From contig CAJLCI010000041.1 in NCBI GenBank assembly GCA_905205065.1, positions 1-13,906 on the forward strand: 13,906 nt of DNA, given 5' to 3'. The stretch is from an uncultured Eubacteriales bacterium. GTDB taxonomy: Bacteria > Bacillota > Clostridia > Oscillospirales > CAG-272. Each line of letters opens with the position of its first letter. Positions within the stretch are counted from its first letter, which is position 1. Position numbers and translations under genes: made by a program. Below the pieces are notes generated by a model. The model was given only the letters and a program-made list of their open reading frames with translations, ran no database searches and was not told the origin of the DNA. Shown piece by piece: positions 1 to 6,027 of this stretch.

Positions 1-30
1 TTCACCGCTAAAGTCACTATTTATGCCGTT

Positions 31-50
31 TTGCGGTTTATTCAGTAGAC
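31..50. promoter_or_regulatory. Possible degenerate operator upstream of first feoA
   Basis: The stretch begins TTGCGGTT and ends GTAGAC. It resembles the better palindrome in front of feoB (700-720), which begins TTGCGGTT and ends GCTAAC; both contain TCA in the middle. The inner arms GTTTA and TAGAC are only imperfectly complementary. If the feoB palindrome is a metal-repressor site, this may be a weaker second copy controlling the head of the locus. No other gene is visible in bases 1-75, and the upstream neighbour lies outside the window. Confidence 0.3.
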
Positions 51-75
51 ATTAAATAATAGAAGAGGGTATGAC

Positions 76-288
76 ATGATGCCGCTGACATTTGCGAATA
101 TAGGCGAGGAAAATGTAATAAAAAAAGTATGCGGTAGTACGGCGGTGAGAAAGCATCTTGAGAATCTTGGTTTTGTTGCCGGAAGCAATGTTACTGTTAT
201 TAATGAATTTTCGGGCAATATAATTGTAAATGTTAAGGACTCAAGAGTCGCTATTAGCCGTGAAACGGCGCAAAAAATTATGATATAG
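76..288 (+). CDS. feoA: FeoA family ferrous iron transport protein (first copy)
   Basis: Small cytosolic SH3-like protein of 70 residues, the normal FeoA length. FeoA proteins accompany the FeoB iron permease and are thought to modulate its activity. Visible family signs are a short N-terminal strand with a Gly-Glu turn (IGEEN), a helix ending in LENLGFVAGS, which matches the family pattern 'L..LGf..G..v.v', and the C-terminal strand SRVAISRETAQKI. A GAGGG ribosome site at 65-69 precedes two adjacent ATGs at 76 and 79. Spacing is 6 or 9 nt, so the real start may be 79. It is the first of two feoA genes, 72 nt before the next. This copy is more divergent than the second: it lacks the usual APLGDP turn and carries EFSGN there instead. 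I am confident of the family but not of the division of labour between the two copies. Confidence 0.88.
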   Translation: MMPLTFANIGEENVIKKVCGSTAVRKHLENLGFVAGSNVTVINEFSGNIIVNVKDSRVAISRETAQKIMI

Positions 289-297
289 GATTTGTAC

Positions 298-335
298 TAA
301 CCTGTGTCGTCGTATTTTATGACGCGATACAGTTA
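298..335 (+). other. Intercistronic RNA hairpin between the two feoA genes
   Basis: TAA (298-300) pairs with TTA (333-335). CTGTGT (302-307) pairs with ATACAG (327-332, one G-U). CGTCGTA (308-314) pairs with TATGACG (318-324, one G-U), leaving a 3-nt loop and small bulges. This makes a long imperfect hairpin filling most of the gap. It is followed by an A-run, not a T-run, so it is not a plausible terminator for + strand transcription. It may be an mRNA processing or stability element. Confidence 0.45.
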
Positions 336-360
336 AAAAATTGGAAGGCAGGTTGATTTA

Positions 361-582
361 ATGAAAACGCTCAGGCAAACAAGAGTCGGTGAGGACGCTA
401 CTGTTGTAAAGCTTCACGGAGAGGGGGCTGTTAAGCGGCGCATAATGGATATGGGGATTACAAAAGGCGTTTCTGTCCATGTCAGAAAGGTTGCTCCGCT
501 CGGCGATCCGATTGAGGTAACGGTTCGTGGATATGAACTTTCACTTAGAAAAGCGGATGCCGATATGATTGAGGTTGAGTAA
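361..582 (+). CDS. feoA: FeoA family ferrous iron transport protein (second copy)
   Basis: 73-residue FeoA of canonical appearance. RVGEDATVVKLHGEG opens the SH3-like fold, then comes a helix AVKRRIMDMGITKG, then VAPLGDPIEVTVRGYELSLRK, the family's most conserved stretch (the APLGDP turn followed by the RGYeLSLRK strand). It probably acts in the cytosol with the FeoB encoded 212 nt downstream. A GGAAGG ribosome site at 343-348 lies 12 nt from the ATG. Having two feoA genes in tandem before feoB is common in Clostridia. I infer that this copy, closer to the consensus, is the main FeoB partner. The 3' gap before feoB contains its own -10-like box and a palindrome, so feoB may be transcribed both from this operon and independently. 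Confidence 0.95.
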   Translation: MKTLRQTRVGEDATVVKLHGEGAVKRRIMDMGITKGVSVHVRKVAPLGDPIEVTVRGYELSLRKADADMIEVE

Positions 583-679
583 AAATTAAAATAATAAGCA
601 TTACAAACATACATAGCAGAGCATACATGACTTCAAACGTAATAGATTTTGATTTTCTGAATACAGATTATTATGTGTG

Positions 680-742
680 TATAATTTATGTTTTATATGT
701 TGCGGTTAGCTCATGCTAACAAATTTAAATGATATGCCGCAA
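680..742 (+). promoter_or_regulatory. Candidate feoB promoter with palindromic operator
   Basis: A perfect -10 box TATAAT is at 680-685; no good -35 is visible 16-18 nt upstream. About 20 nt further, GTTAGC-TCAT-GCTAAC (705-720) is a perfect inverted repeat. It is enclosed by TTGCGG (700-705) and CCGCAA (737-742), which are also complementary. A palindrome just after the predicted transcription start fits a repressor site. Its TTAG...CTAA arms recall operators of DtxR/IdeR-type metal repressors. That family assignment is inference, because no such regulator gene is in the window. The same sequence could instead act as a nested RNA hairpin in the feoB leader. Confidence 0.5.
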
Positions 743-764
743 TGATTTTTGATACAGAAAGGAA

Positions 765-785
765 GCTTCCATATAGGAAGCAGGG
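765..785 (+). promoter_or_regulatory. Hairpin overlapping the feoB ribosome-binding region
   Basis: GCTTCC (765-770) is complementary to GGAAGC (776-781) with a 5-nt loop. A second GGAAGC copy at 761-766 can compete for the same pairing. The downstream GGAAGC runs into CAGGG (781-785), the best-spaced Shine-Dalgarno sequence for the ATG at 795. The two alternative pairings would expose or hide the ribosome site, which suggests translational control but does not prove it. Confidence 0.4.
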
Positions 786-794
786 TAAATTGAA

Positions 795-3203
795 ATGGAC
801 TTGAGAATTGCTCTTGCCGGGAATCCTAACTGCGGAAAGACAACGCTTTTTAATGCGCTTACCGGTTCAAATCAGTTTGTGGGAAACTGGCCCGGCGTTA
901 CCGTTGAAAAGAAGGAGGGCAAGCTCAAAAAGCATGACGGAGTAATTATAACCGACCTTCCGGGAATATATTCCCTTTCTCCGTATACACTCGAAGAAGT
1001 GGTTGCCCGCAGCTATCTTGTAAATGAGCGTCCTGACGCTATTTTGAATATTGTTGATGGAACTAATCTTGAAAGGAATCTTTATCTTACAACACAGCTT
1101 ACAGAGCTTGGAATTCCTGTAGTGATGGCAGTCAACATGATGGACGTTGTGAAAAAAAGCGGAGACCGTATTGATACATCGGCTCTTGCGTCAGATCTCG
1201 GAATAAAGGTTGTGGAGATTTCAGCTCTCAAAGGCAATGGAATATCCGAAGCTGCCGAAGCAGCTGTTGAAGCGGCTAAAAACGGAAAAACTGTACCGAT
1301 GCACACTTTTTCAGGTGTGGTAGAGCATGCTATTGCTCATATTGAAGAGGCTGCGGTTCATTCTATGCCGGAAAACCAACAGCGGTGGTATGCTATTAAA
1401 ATTTTTGAACGAGACGACAAAGTCATGCAGGAAATGAAGCTTTCCGACAGTACGCTTTCTCATATAGAAGAAGATATTGCCGCTGCCGAACGGGAGCTTG
1501 ACGATGACGCCGAATCTATTATCACAAATGAGAGATACATATATATTGCGTCACTTATAAAGCATTGCCTTAAAAAGAAGTCTGCCGGACAGCTTACAAC
1601 TTCCGATAAAATTGACAGGATTGTTACCAACCGATTTGCGGCTCTTCCGATTTTTGCGGTGATTATGTTCTTCGTTTACTATATTTCCGTTTCGACTGTC
1701 GGCACAATAGGAACAGACTGGGCGAATGACGGAGTATTCGGCGACGGCTGGCATCTTTTCGGAATCGGTTCTTCCGCTTATGATGATGCGATGGCGGATT
1801 ATGCAGCCGAAAATATCTGGACGGATGAATTTGTCTCGATTGTAAATTCGGCTGCAGAAGCAGATGTTGTGGGCGCGTCGGACATTGCCGATGCTATTGC
1901 GGATGAGGATTTTGGTACATTCGACGAGGCATACGGTTCGTATTCTGATTCGTTGGCTGAAGAAGGATACGATGTATCGGAAATTTATGATGCCGCGTTG
2001 GGAGAGGATGCGGAGGGAATTCCGAGTCCTGAAGATTATGGAGTCTGGATTCCCGGTATACCGGTCTTTATTGAACGCGGACTTGATGCTGTAAACTGTG
2101 CGGATTGGCTTAAGGGGTTAATCCTTGATGGAATTGTCGGTGGAGTGGGAGCAGTTCTTGGATTTGTTCCGCAGATGCTTGTACTTTTTATACTTCTTGC
2201 GTTTCTTGAAGCATGCGGATATATGTCGCGTATTGCATTTGTGCTCGACCGTGTCTTCAGAAAATTCGGGCTGTCAGGAAAATCATTTATTCCGATGCTT
2301 ATCGGAACAGGCTGCGGGGTTCCCGGGGTTATGGCTTCACGTACAATTGAAAATGAGCGTGACCGCCGTATGACAATTATGACAACCACGTTTATTCCCT
2401 GCGGTGCAAAGCTTCCTATTATTGCGCTTATTGCTACTGCTTTGTTTGACGGTGCATGGTGGGTTGCTCCATCTGCATATTTTGTTGGAATTGCCGCAAT
2501 TATAATCTCTGGTATTATGCTTAAAAAGACAAAGATATTCTCCGGCGATCCGGCACCGTTTGTAATGGAGCTGCCGGCGTACCACCTTCCGACGGTCGGA
2601 AATGTACTTCGTTCCATGTGGGAACGCGCTTCTTCCTTTATAAAAAAGGCTGGAACTATTATACTTTTGTCATCTATCATAATTTGGGCAGGTTCATGCT
2701 TCGGATTTGTTGACGGTGCATTTATGTTCGATACGGATATGGAGCTTGAGAGCAGTATCCTTGGAATTATCGGCGGAGCTATTTGCTGGATTTTTGCGCC
2801 GCTTGGATTTGGCAATATAAAGGCAACGATTGCTACAATCATGGGACTTGTTGCTAAGGAAGAGGTTGTCGGTGTATTCGGAGTTCTTGATTTTGAGGGA
2901 ATGACAAAGCTTGCGGCATATTCATTCCTTTGCTTCAACTTACTTTGCGCGCCGTGCTTTGCAGCGATTGGCGCTATCAAGCGTGAGATGAACTCTGCAA
3001 AGTGGACGTTCTTTGCAATAGGTTATCAGTGTGTGTTCGCGTATGCGGTATCACTAATGGTTTATCAGATTGGTTCTATATTTACAGGAGGACTTAATGC
3101 AGTTGGACTTCTTTGTGCGCTGATTATACTTGCGTTTATAATATTTATGCTTGTTAAACCGTATAAGGAAGCCTCTAAATTTACTGAGAAGGTTCGTATT
3201 TAA
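795..3203 (+). CDS. feoB: Ferrous iron transporter B (FeoB)
   Basis: GTP-binding Fe(II) permease of the inner membrane, 802 residues. The N-terminal G domain shows G1 GNPNCGKT (9-16), the switch GNWPGVTVEKKEG (30-42), G3 DLPG (54-57), G4 NMMD (114-117) and G5 SALKG (143-147). A helical GDI-like spacer runs to about 270, and the membrane part begins near 282. Both family gate motifs are present: GTGCGVPG (504-511, Cys507) and TTFIPCGAKLP (531-541, Cys536). The C-terminal GLVAKEEVVG segment and several hydrophobic spans complete the core. An acidic stretch at roughly 323-415, rich in Asp, Glu, Ala and Ser, separates the first membrane span from the next and is longer than I expect for a typical FeoB; it is probably extracytoplasmic. 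The ATG has CAGGG 9 nt upstream. Two feoA genes lie before it. The FeoB-associated peptide lies after it, separated by a repeat array. Confidence 0.98.
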   Translation: MDLRIALAGNPNCGKTTLFNALTGSNQFVGNWPGVTVEKKEGKLKKHDGVIITDLPGIYSLSPYTLEEVVARSYLVNERPDAILNIVDGTNLERNLYLTTQLTELGIPVVMAVNMMDVVKKSGDRIDTSALASDLGIKVVEISALKGNGISEAAEAAVEAAKNGKTVPMHTFSGVVEHAIAHIEEAAVHSMPENQQRWYAIKIFERDDKVMQEMKLSDSTLSHIEEDIAAAERELDDDAESIITNERYIYIASLIKHCLKKKSAGQLTTSDKIDRIVTNRFAALPIFAVIMFFVYYISVSTVGTIGTDWANDGVFGDGWHLFGIGSSAYDDAMADYAAENIWTDEFVSIVNSAAEADVVGASDIADAIADEDFGTFDEAYGSYSDSLAEEGYDVSEIYDAALGEDAEGIPSPEDYGVWIPGIPVFIERGLDAVNCADWLKGLILDGIVGGVGAVLGFVPQMLVLFILLAFLEACGYMSRIAFVLDRVFRKFGLSGKSFIPMLIGTGCGVPGVMASRTIENERDRRMTIMTTTFIPCGAKLPIIALIATALFDGAWWVAPSAYFVGIAAIIISGIMLKKTKIFSGDPAPFVMELPAYHLPTVGNVLRSMWERASSFIKKAGTIILLSSIIIWAGSCFGFVDGAFMFDTDMELESSILGIIGGAICWIFAPLGFGNIKATIATIMGLVAKEEVVGVFGVLDFEGMTKLAAYSFLCFNLLCAPCFAAIGAIKREMNSAKWTFFAIGYQCVFAYAVSLMVYQIGSIFTGGLNAVGLLCALIILAFIIFMLVKPYKEASKFTEKVRI

Positions 3204-3337
3204 AAGTTCTTTGATTTGATTTTTACCAATTTCTAATTCCCGAAAAGTGTGAGTGCTAAGTTCGGAAATGCTGCCGAAACGCAAATTATAACTAAAAACG
3301 ACTGATAACGAAATGTTTAAGTTAGTATAAAGATCTT

Positions 3338-3479
3338 ATGTGAAGGCAATCTTATGAAAGGTAAGTTTGCGTAAAGACAATCTTATGTAGAAGTGCTCTC
3401 GTGTAAAGGCATTTGCGTTTAAAGACTTTCTCATGTAAAGGCGTTCATTTTTATAGATAGCGGGTTTCGCTCACTTTTT
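3338..3479 (+). repeat. Repeat array A: eight 16-nt units plus terminal box
   Basis: Successive units start at 3338, 3354, 3371, 3385, 3401, 3417, 3433 and 3449, with lengths 16, 17, 14, 16, 16, 16, 16 and 16. Typical units are ATGTGAAGGCAATCTT, GTGTAAAGGCATTTGC and ATGTAAAGGCGTTCAT. The run ends in the box TTTCGCTCACTTTTT (3465-3479), followed by acGCTGG. The box is identical in array D, 8.3 kb away. The array lies between feoB and the FeoB-associated gene, which are usually close neighbours, so it may have been inserted or expanded inside the locus. There are no spacers and no transposase. The function is unknown. The surrounding gap (3204-3584) holds no gene I can support. Confidence 0.85.
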
Positions 3480-3584
3480 ACGCTGGCGGCACATTCTCTT
3501 TCGGAACGCCTTCTTGCGGAGCTATATTCTTTACTGAAGGACTTTCGAAGCTTTGAATATATACGAAAGGCATGGTTATAAAGA

Positions 3585-3758
3585 ATGATAAATTTTATAT
3601 ATTCAAATATTTCTACAATTATAATTGGTATTGTGCTTGCGGCGATTGTGGGAATGGTAATTGTAAAAATGATCCGAGATAAAAAGAAGGGCAAGTCTTC
3701 CTGCGGAGGAAGCTGTGCGGGGTGTCCGTCCAATTGTGCTTGCTATCATAAAAAATGA
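3585..3758 (+). CDS. FeoB-associated Cys-rich membrane protein
   Basis: Small 57-residue protein of the FeoB-associated Cys-rich family (Pfam FeoB_associated). One N-terminal membrane span (about residues 9-29, STIIIGIVLAAIVGMVIV) is followed by a basic stop-transfer segment RDKKKGKSS. The C-terminal tail has five cysteines, CGGSCAGCPSNCACYHKK. The basic segment after the span suggests that the Cys tail is cytosolic, where it could bind iron. Its role in FeoB-mediated uptake is inferred from family context. A TAA at 3579-3581 in the same frame means the ATG at 3585 is the first possible start. The only ribosome-site candidate (AAAGG, 3566-3570) is 14 nt away and weak. It sits 381 nt after feoB because array A intervenes. 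The gene is short but its composition is highly characteristic. Confidence 0.9.
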   Translation: MINFIYSNISTIIIGIVLAAIVGMVIVKMIRDKKKGKSSCGGSCAGCPSNCACYHKK

Positions 3759-3951
3759 TTCTTATTCTGTATGACTAATTAGTTATTGCTTTCTTCATAT
3801 TTCGGATAAGTGGATTGTATCAGTGTAGTACAGATACCAGATTAACGGCTTTTATAGTTGTTTATATGGCATTTGATTATAATTGGATATACAACTTTTG
3901 ATGAGATAAACCGTTGCAAGAATTATTTCATGCTTAAATGCTTATTTTAAT

Positions 3952-3989
3952 ACCGAAGGAATCCGCTTGAGTGATTCCTTCGGTTTTTT
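3952..3989 (+). terminator. Rho-independent terminator closing the feo locus
   Basis: ACCGAAGGAATC (3952-3963) and GATTCCTTCGGT (3973-3984) form a perfect 12-bp stem with a 9-nt loop, followed directly by a T-run to 3989. The 193 nt between the FeoB-associated gene and this stem contain nothing else I recognise. Confidence 0.93.
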
Positions 3990-4043
3990 AATTTATAATT
4001 GTTGTCGAGTTTATTCTGAACAGGTCTTTTTATTACGCATCTC

Positions 4044-4072
4044 TTGACAAAAAAAACGCTGTATGTTATTAT
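4044..4072 (+). promoter_or_regulatory. Sigma-70-type promoter of the dockerin-esterase gene
   Basis: A perfect -35 TTGACA (4044-4049) is followed by a 17-nt spacer and the -10 TATTAT (4067-4072). An overlapping TATGAT or GATAAT would give slightly longer spacing. Transcription would start near 4079, leaving a leader of nearly 60 nt before the ATG at 4137. The feo terminator is only 55 nt upstream, so the gene is an independent unit. Confidence 0.85.
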
Positions 4073-4136
4073 GATAATGTAGCTTTTACACGTGTTTTGT
4101 GCCGCTGATTGGCGGCGGATTGGAGATCTGTTTAGA

Positions 4137-5591
4137 ATGAAAAAAATGAGACTGATTCTTGCTGCGCTGTTTTGTGCAGCCGCGACTGTGTCTGTCTATG
4201 CGGCCGATTCGGCACCGTCTGAATTTGATCGGTATGACGTAAACCGTGACGGCAAAGTCAATGCGCATGATATTGTTGCGATGATGAAATTTATTGCTGA
4301 CGGGAGAACCGATATTGAAGCAGGTTCTTACGATAATAACAGTGACGGAAAGGCAAACAGCATAGATCTTGTCAGACTTATGAAATATATTGCGGGCGGA
4401 GGCTCAGAAAGCACGGATTCTTCAGGAGAGGATTCATCTGATTCAGATGTTACATCATCTGAGCCTGACACATCTGAGCCTGACACATCGGATTCATCTG
4501 ATAGTTCGGATATTCCTGATACATCGGATGAGCCGATTACGGACGATACTTCCGGAGATGTTACCGATTCGCCTGATCCTGATACCCCGGAGGGAGAAAT
4601 TGCGGCGCTGAACAGTTCGTATAAAAATACGCTTTCTGTTATAGCTGACAAACTTCCCGGTATTGTATGCTGGGGAGATTCGCTTACTTCCGGCCCTGGC
4701 GGCAATGCAATGACTTATCCGAAATCTCTTCAGAATTCTATAAATAATGCAATATGTTCGGCATATGATCCTGTTTCATCTCTTTCTGACGAGGCAAAAT
4801 CGCTTGTAAATCCTGATGACTATAAAATATCAATACCGGTCATAAATATGGGTGTCGGAGGGGAGACTACAAATACGATTCTCGGCAGAAACGGAGCTGT
4901 TCCGTTTGTTACATCCGGGTCTCTGACAATTCCTTCAGGGACAACTCTGGTTCGAATCAGCTTCAAATCGCAGAACGGAAGAGATGTTGCTCCTCTTTTG
5001 CAGGGAAGTGCGGGAATGGAGTACGTGACGATTTCCGGCGTACGCGGAGTAATCAGCAATTCTTACGGAGGCTATACTTTTACAAGGAGTGAGTCGGGAA
5101 GTGCGGTAACGGTACCGTCCGGTACCGTGATTACTACGGCCGGATCAGAAAATTACCGTGACTATATTACTGTGATATTTATCGGACAAAACGGAGGTTT
5201 TATTGGCTATGATGATCTTGTCGAACAGCAGCGCGCAATAATTGAGCACCAGACAAGAAATAATGACCGTTATATTATAATAGGACTTCACACAACAACG
5301 CCGTCTAACCGCGAAGATCTTGAAGGCTTGATGGTCGAGGAGTACGGAGATAAATATATCAATCTTCGGAAATATATGGCCACAGATGCTATCTATGACG
5401 CCGGTCTTGAGCCGACTAAGAGTGACCTGCAAAGAATGCAGGTAGGTTATGCTCCGTTTTCATTGCTTGCACGGGATGAGCTGCATTTTAATGCAACAGG
5501 ATATGAGCTGATAGGAAAACTTGTCTATAATCGTATGGAGAGTCTTGGTTATTTTGATGAGGTTAAGGCAAGCGCGGGCATTTCAAATTAA
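4137..5591 (+). CDS. Secreted dockerin-SGNH/GDSL hydrolase (putative carbohydrate esterase)
   Basis: 484-residue secreted protein. The signal peptide MKKMRLILAALFCAAATVSVYA is followed by a likely cut before Ala23. A type I dockerin follows, with two Ca-binding repeats: DVNRDGKVNAHD (34-45) and DNNSDGKANSID (66-77). Residues 89-152 are an acidic Ser/Thr/Asp/Pro linker. The catalytic domain is SGNH: block I CWGDSL with nucleophile Ser182, block II NMGVGGE (237-243), block III GQN (Asn352) and block V DELH (Asp447, His450). About 90 beta-rich residues are inserted between blocks II and III. Dockerins plug enzymes into cohesins of cellulosome-like scaffolds, so a likely role is deacylation of plant polysaccharide; the substrate is unknown. 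A GTG at 4092 is in frame but would place 15 extra residues before a normal signal peptide. The ATG at 4137 has GGAG at 4122-4125, 11 nt away. Confidence 0.93.
   Translation: MKKMRLILAALFCAAATVSVYAADSAPSEFDRYDVNRDGKVNAHDIVAMMKFIADGRTDIEAGSYDNNSDGKANSIDLVRLMKYIAGGGSESTDSSGEDSSDSDVTSSEPDTSEPDTSDSSDSSDIPDTSDEPITDDTSGDVTDSPDPDTPEGEIAALNSSYKNTLSVIADKLPGIVCWGDSLTSGPGGNAMTYPKSLQNSINNAICSAYDPVSSLSDEAKSLVNPDDYKISIPVINMGVGGETTNTILGRNGAVPFVTSGSLTIPSGTTLVRISFKSQNGRDVAPLLQGSAGMEYVTISGVRGVISNSYGGYTFTRSESGSAVTVPSGTVITTAGSENYRDYITVIFIGQNGGFIGYDDLVEQQRAIIEHQTRNNDRYIIIGLHTTTPSNREDLEGLMVEEYGDKYINLRKYMATDAIYDAGLEPTKSDLQRMQVGYAPFSLLARDELHFNATGYELIGKLVYNRMESLGYFDEVKASAGISN
4456..4485 (+). repeat. 15-bp perfect tandem duplication in the linker coding region
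   Basis: CATCTGAGCCTGACA occurs twice back to back (4456-4470 and 4471-4485), giving a duplicated SEPDT in the acidic linker. It keeps the reading frame and is probably a recent slippage event. It shows that linker length is free to vary. Confidence 0.9.
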
Positions 5592-5655
5592 TTGTCTGAT
5601 TTTCTCTATCGGATGAATATATCACGCACAAATACCTGCGTATGTAGGTTTGTTT

Positions 5656-5687
5656 AAGCATCCGCCGGTAATGCGGCGGATGCTTTT
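5656..5687 (+). terminator. Terminator hairpin after the dockerin-esterase gene
   Basis: AAGCATCCGCCG (5656-5667) and CGGCGGATGCTT (5674-5685) form a 12-bp GC-rich stem with a 6-nt loop, followed by a short T-run that ends at TTTTG. It lies 64 nt after the stop codon. The weak T-tract is offset by a very stable stem. Confidence 0.8.
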
Positions 5688-5741
5688 GTGCCGCAAATCA
5701 AAATATTTGAGACAATTTGCCCCAAATTATAGCTAAAATCA

Positions 5742-5905
5742 TAGCTAAAAGCAGAATGTTGGCGCCTGTAAGATATTCTTGTGTAAAGGCATTCGTACGT
5801 AAAGTGTTAGACTGTAAAAGCAATTTTATGTAAAAGCGTGCGGATGTAGGAATGTTCGGATGCAAAGGGGTTGTATCTGCAGACAACTGGTTTCACTTAC
5901 TTTTT
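5742..5905 (+). repeat. Repeat array B: left-end motif, eight 15-16-nt units, terminal box
   Basis: The left edge TAGCTAAAAGCAG (5742-5754) is identical to the left edge of array D; a related TAGCTAAAATC lies just before it. Units start at 5765, 5781, 5797, 5813, 5828, 5844, 5860 and 5876. Examples are GTGTAAAGGCATTCGT, ATGTAAAAGCGTGCGG and ATGTAGGAATGTTCGG. The array ends in TTTCACTTACTTTTT (5891-5905), matching the array A/D box at 13 of 15 positions, then cGGGCGG. It fills most of the gap between the esterase terminator and the DUF2079 gene. I see no gene in 5592-6027. Confidence 0.85.
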
Positions 5906-6027
5906 CGGGCGGAAGTTCGGTCCTCAGCCGAGATGTTTTATGACGAAGCTGTTGTAATTATAGAATTGTCTTGGCGGTGTAATAATTTTTTTAATACATG
6001 AGAGATACGTTGACGGGAGATATTCAA

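Noticed and set aside
582..795. A known riboswitch in the feoB leader
   Set aside because: The inverted repeats are short and do not show the conserved core of any riboswitch class I can recall; an operator or local hairpin is simpler.
2036..2980. 314-codon minus-strand open frame inside feoB
   Set aside because: It is a shadow of the feoB codon pattern: low-complexity Ile/Ser/Pro-rich translation with no recognisable domain, and no independent signals.
3338..3479. Array A (and B, C, D) as a CRISPR array
   Set aside because: Units are 14-17 nt, directly adjacent and degenerate, with no spacers and no cas genes.
3431..3733. 100-codon minus-strand open frame crossing array A and the FeoB-associated gene, and a similar 62-codon one over array B (5698-5886) sharing the peptide NAFT
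   Set aside because: The shared peptide follows from the shared repeat DNA. A 16-nt unit shifts frame at each copy, no ribosome site is evident, and the first overlaps a real + strand gene antisense.
3774..3783. ACTAATTAGT palindrome after the FeoB-associated gene
   Set aside because: A 10-bp AT-rich palindrome is expected by chance in this sequence, and it has no nearby promoter.
4092..4136. GTG start for the dockerin-esterase
   Set aside because: It would add 15 residues ahead of a textbook signal peptide; the ATG at 4137 has its own ribosome site.
5998..6027. ATG at 5998 as start of the DUF2079 gene
   Set aside because: No ribosome site before it, while GGGAG lies 8 nt before the ATG at 6028.
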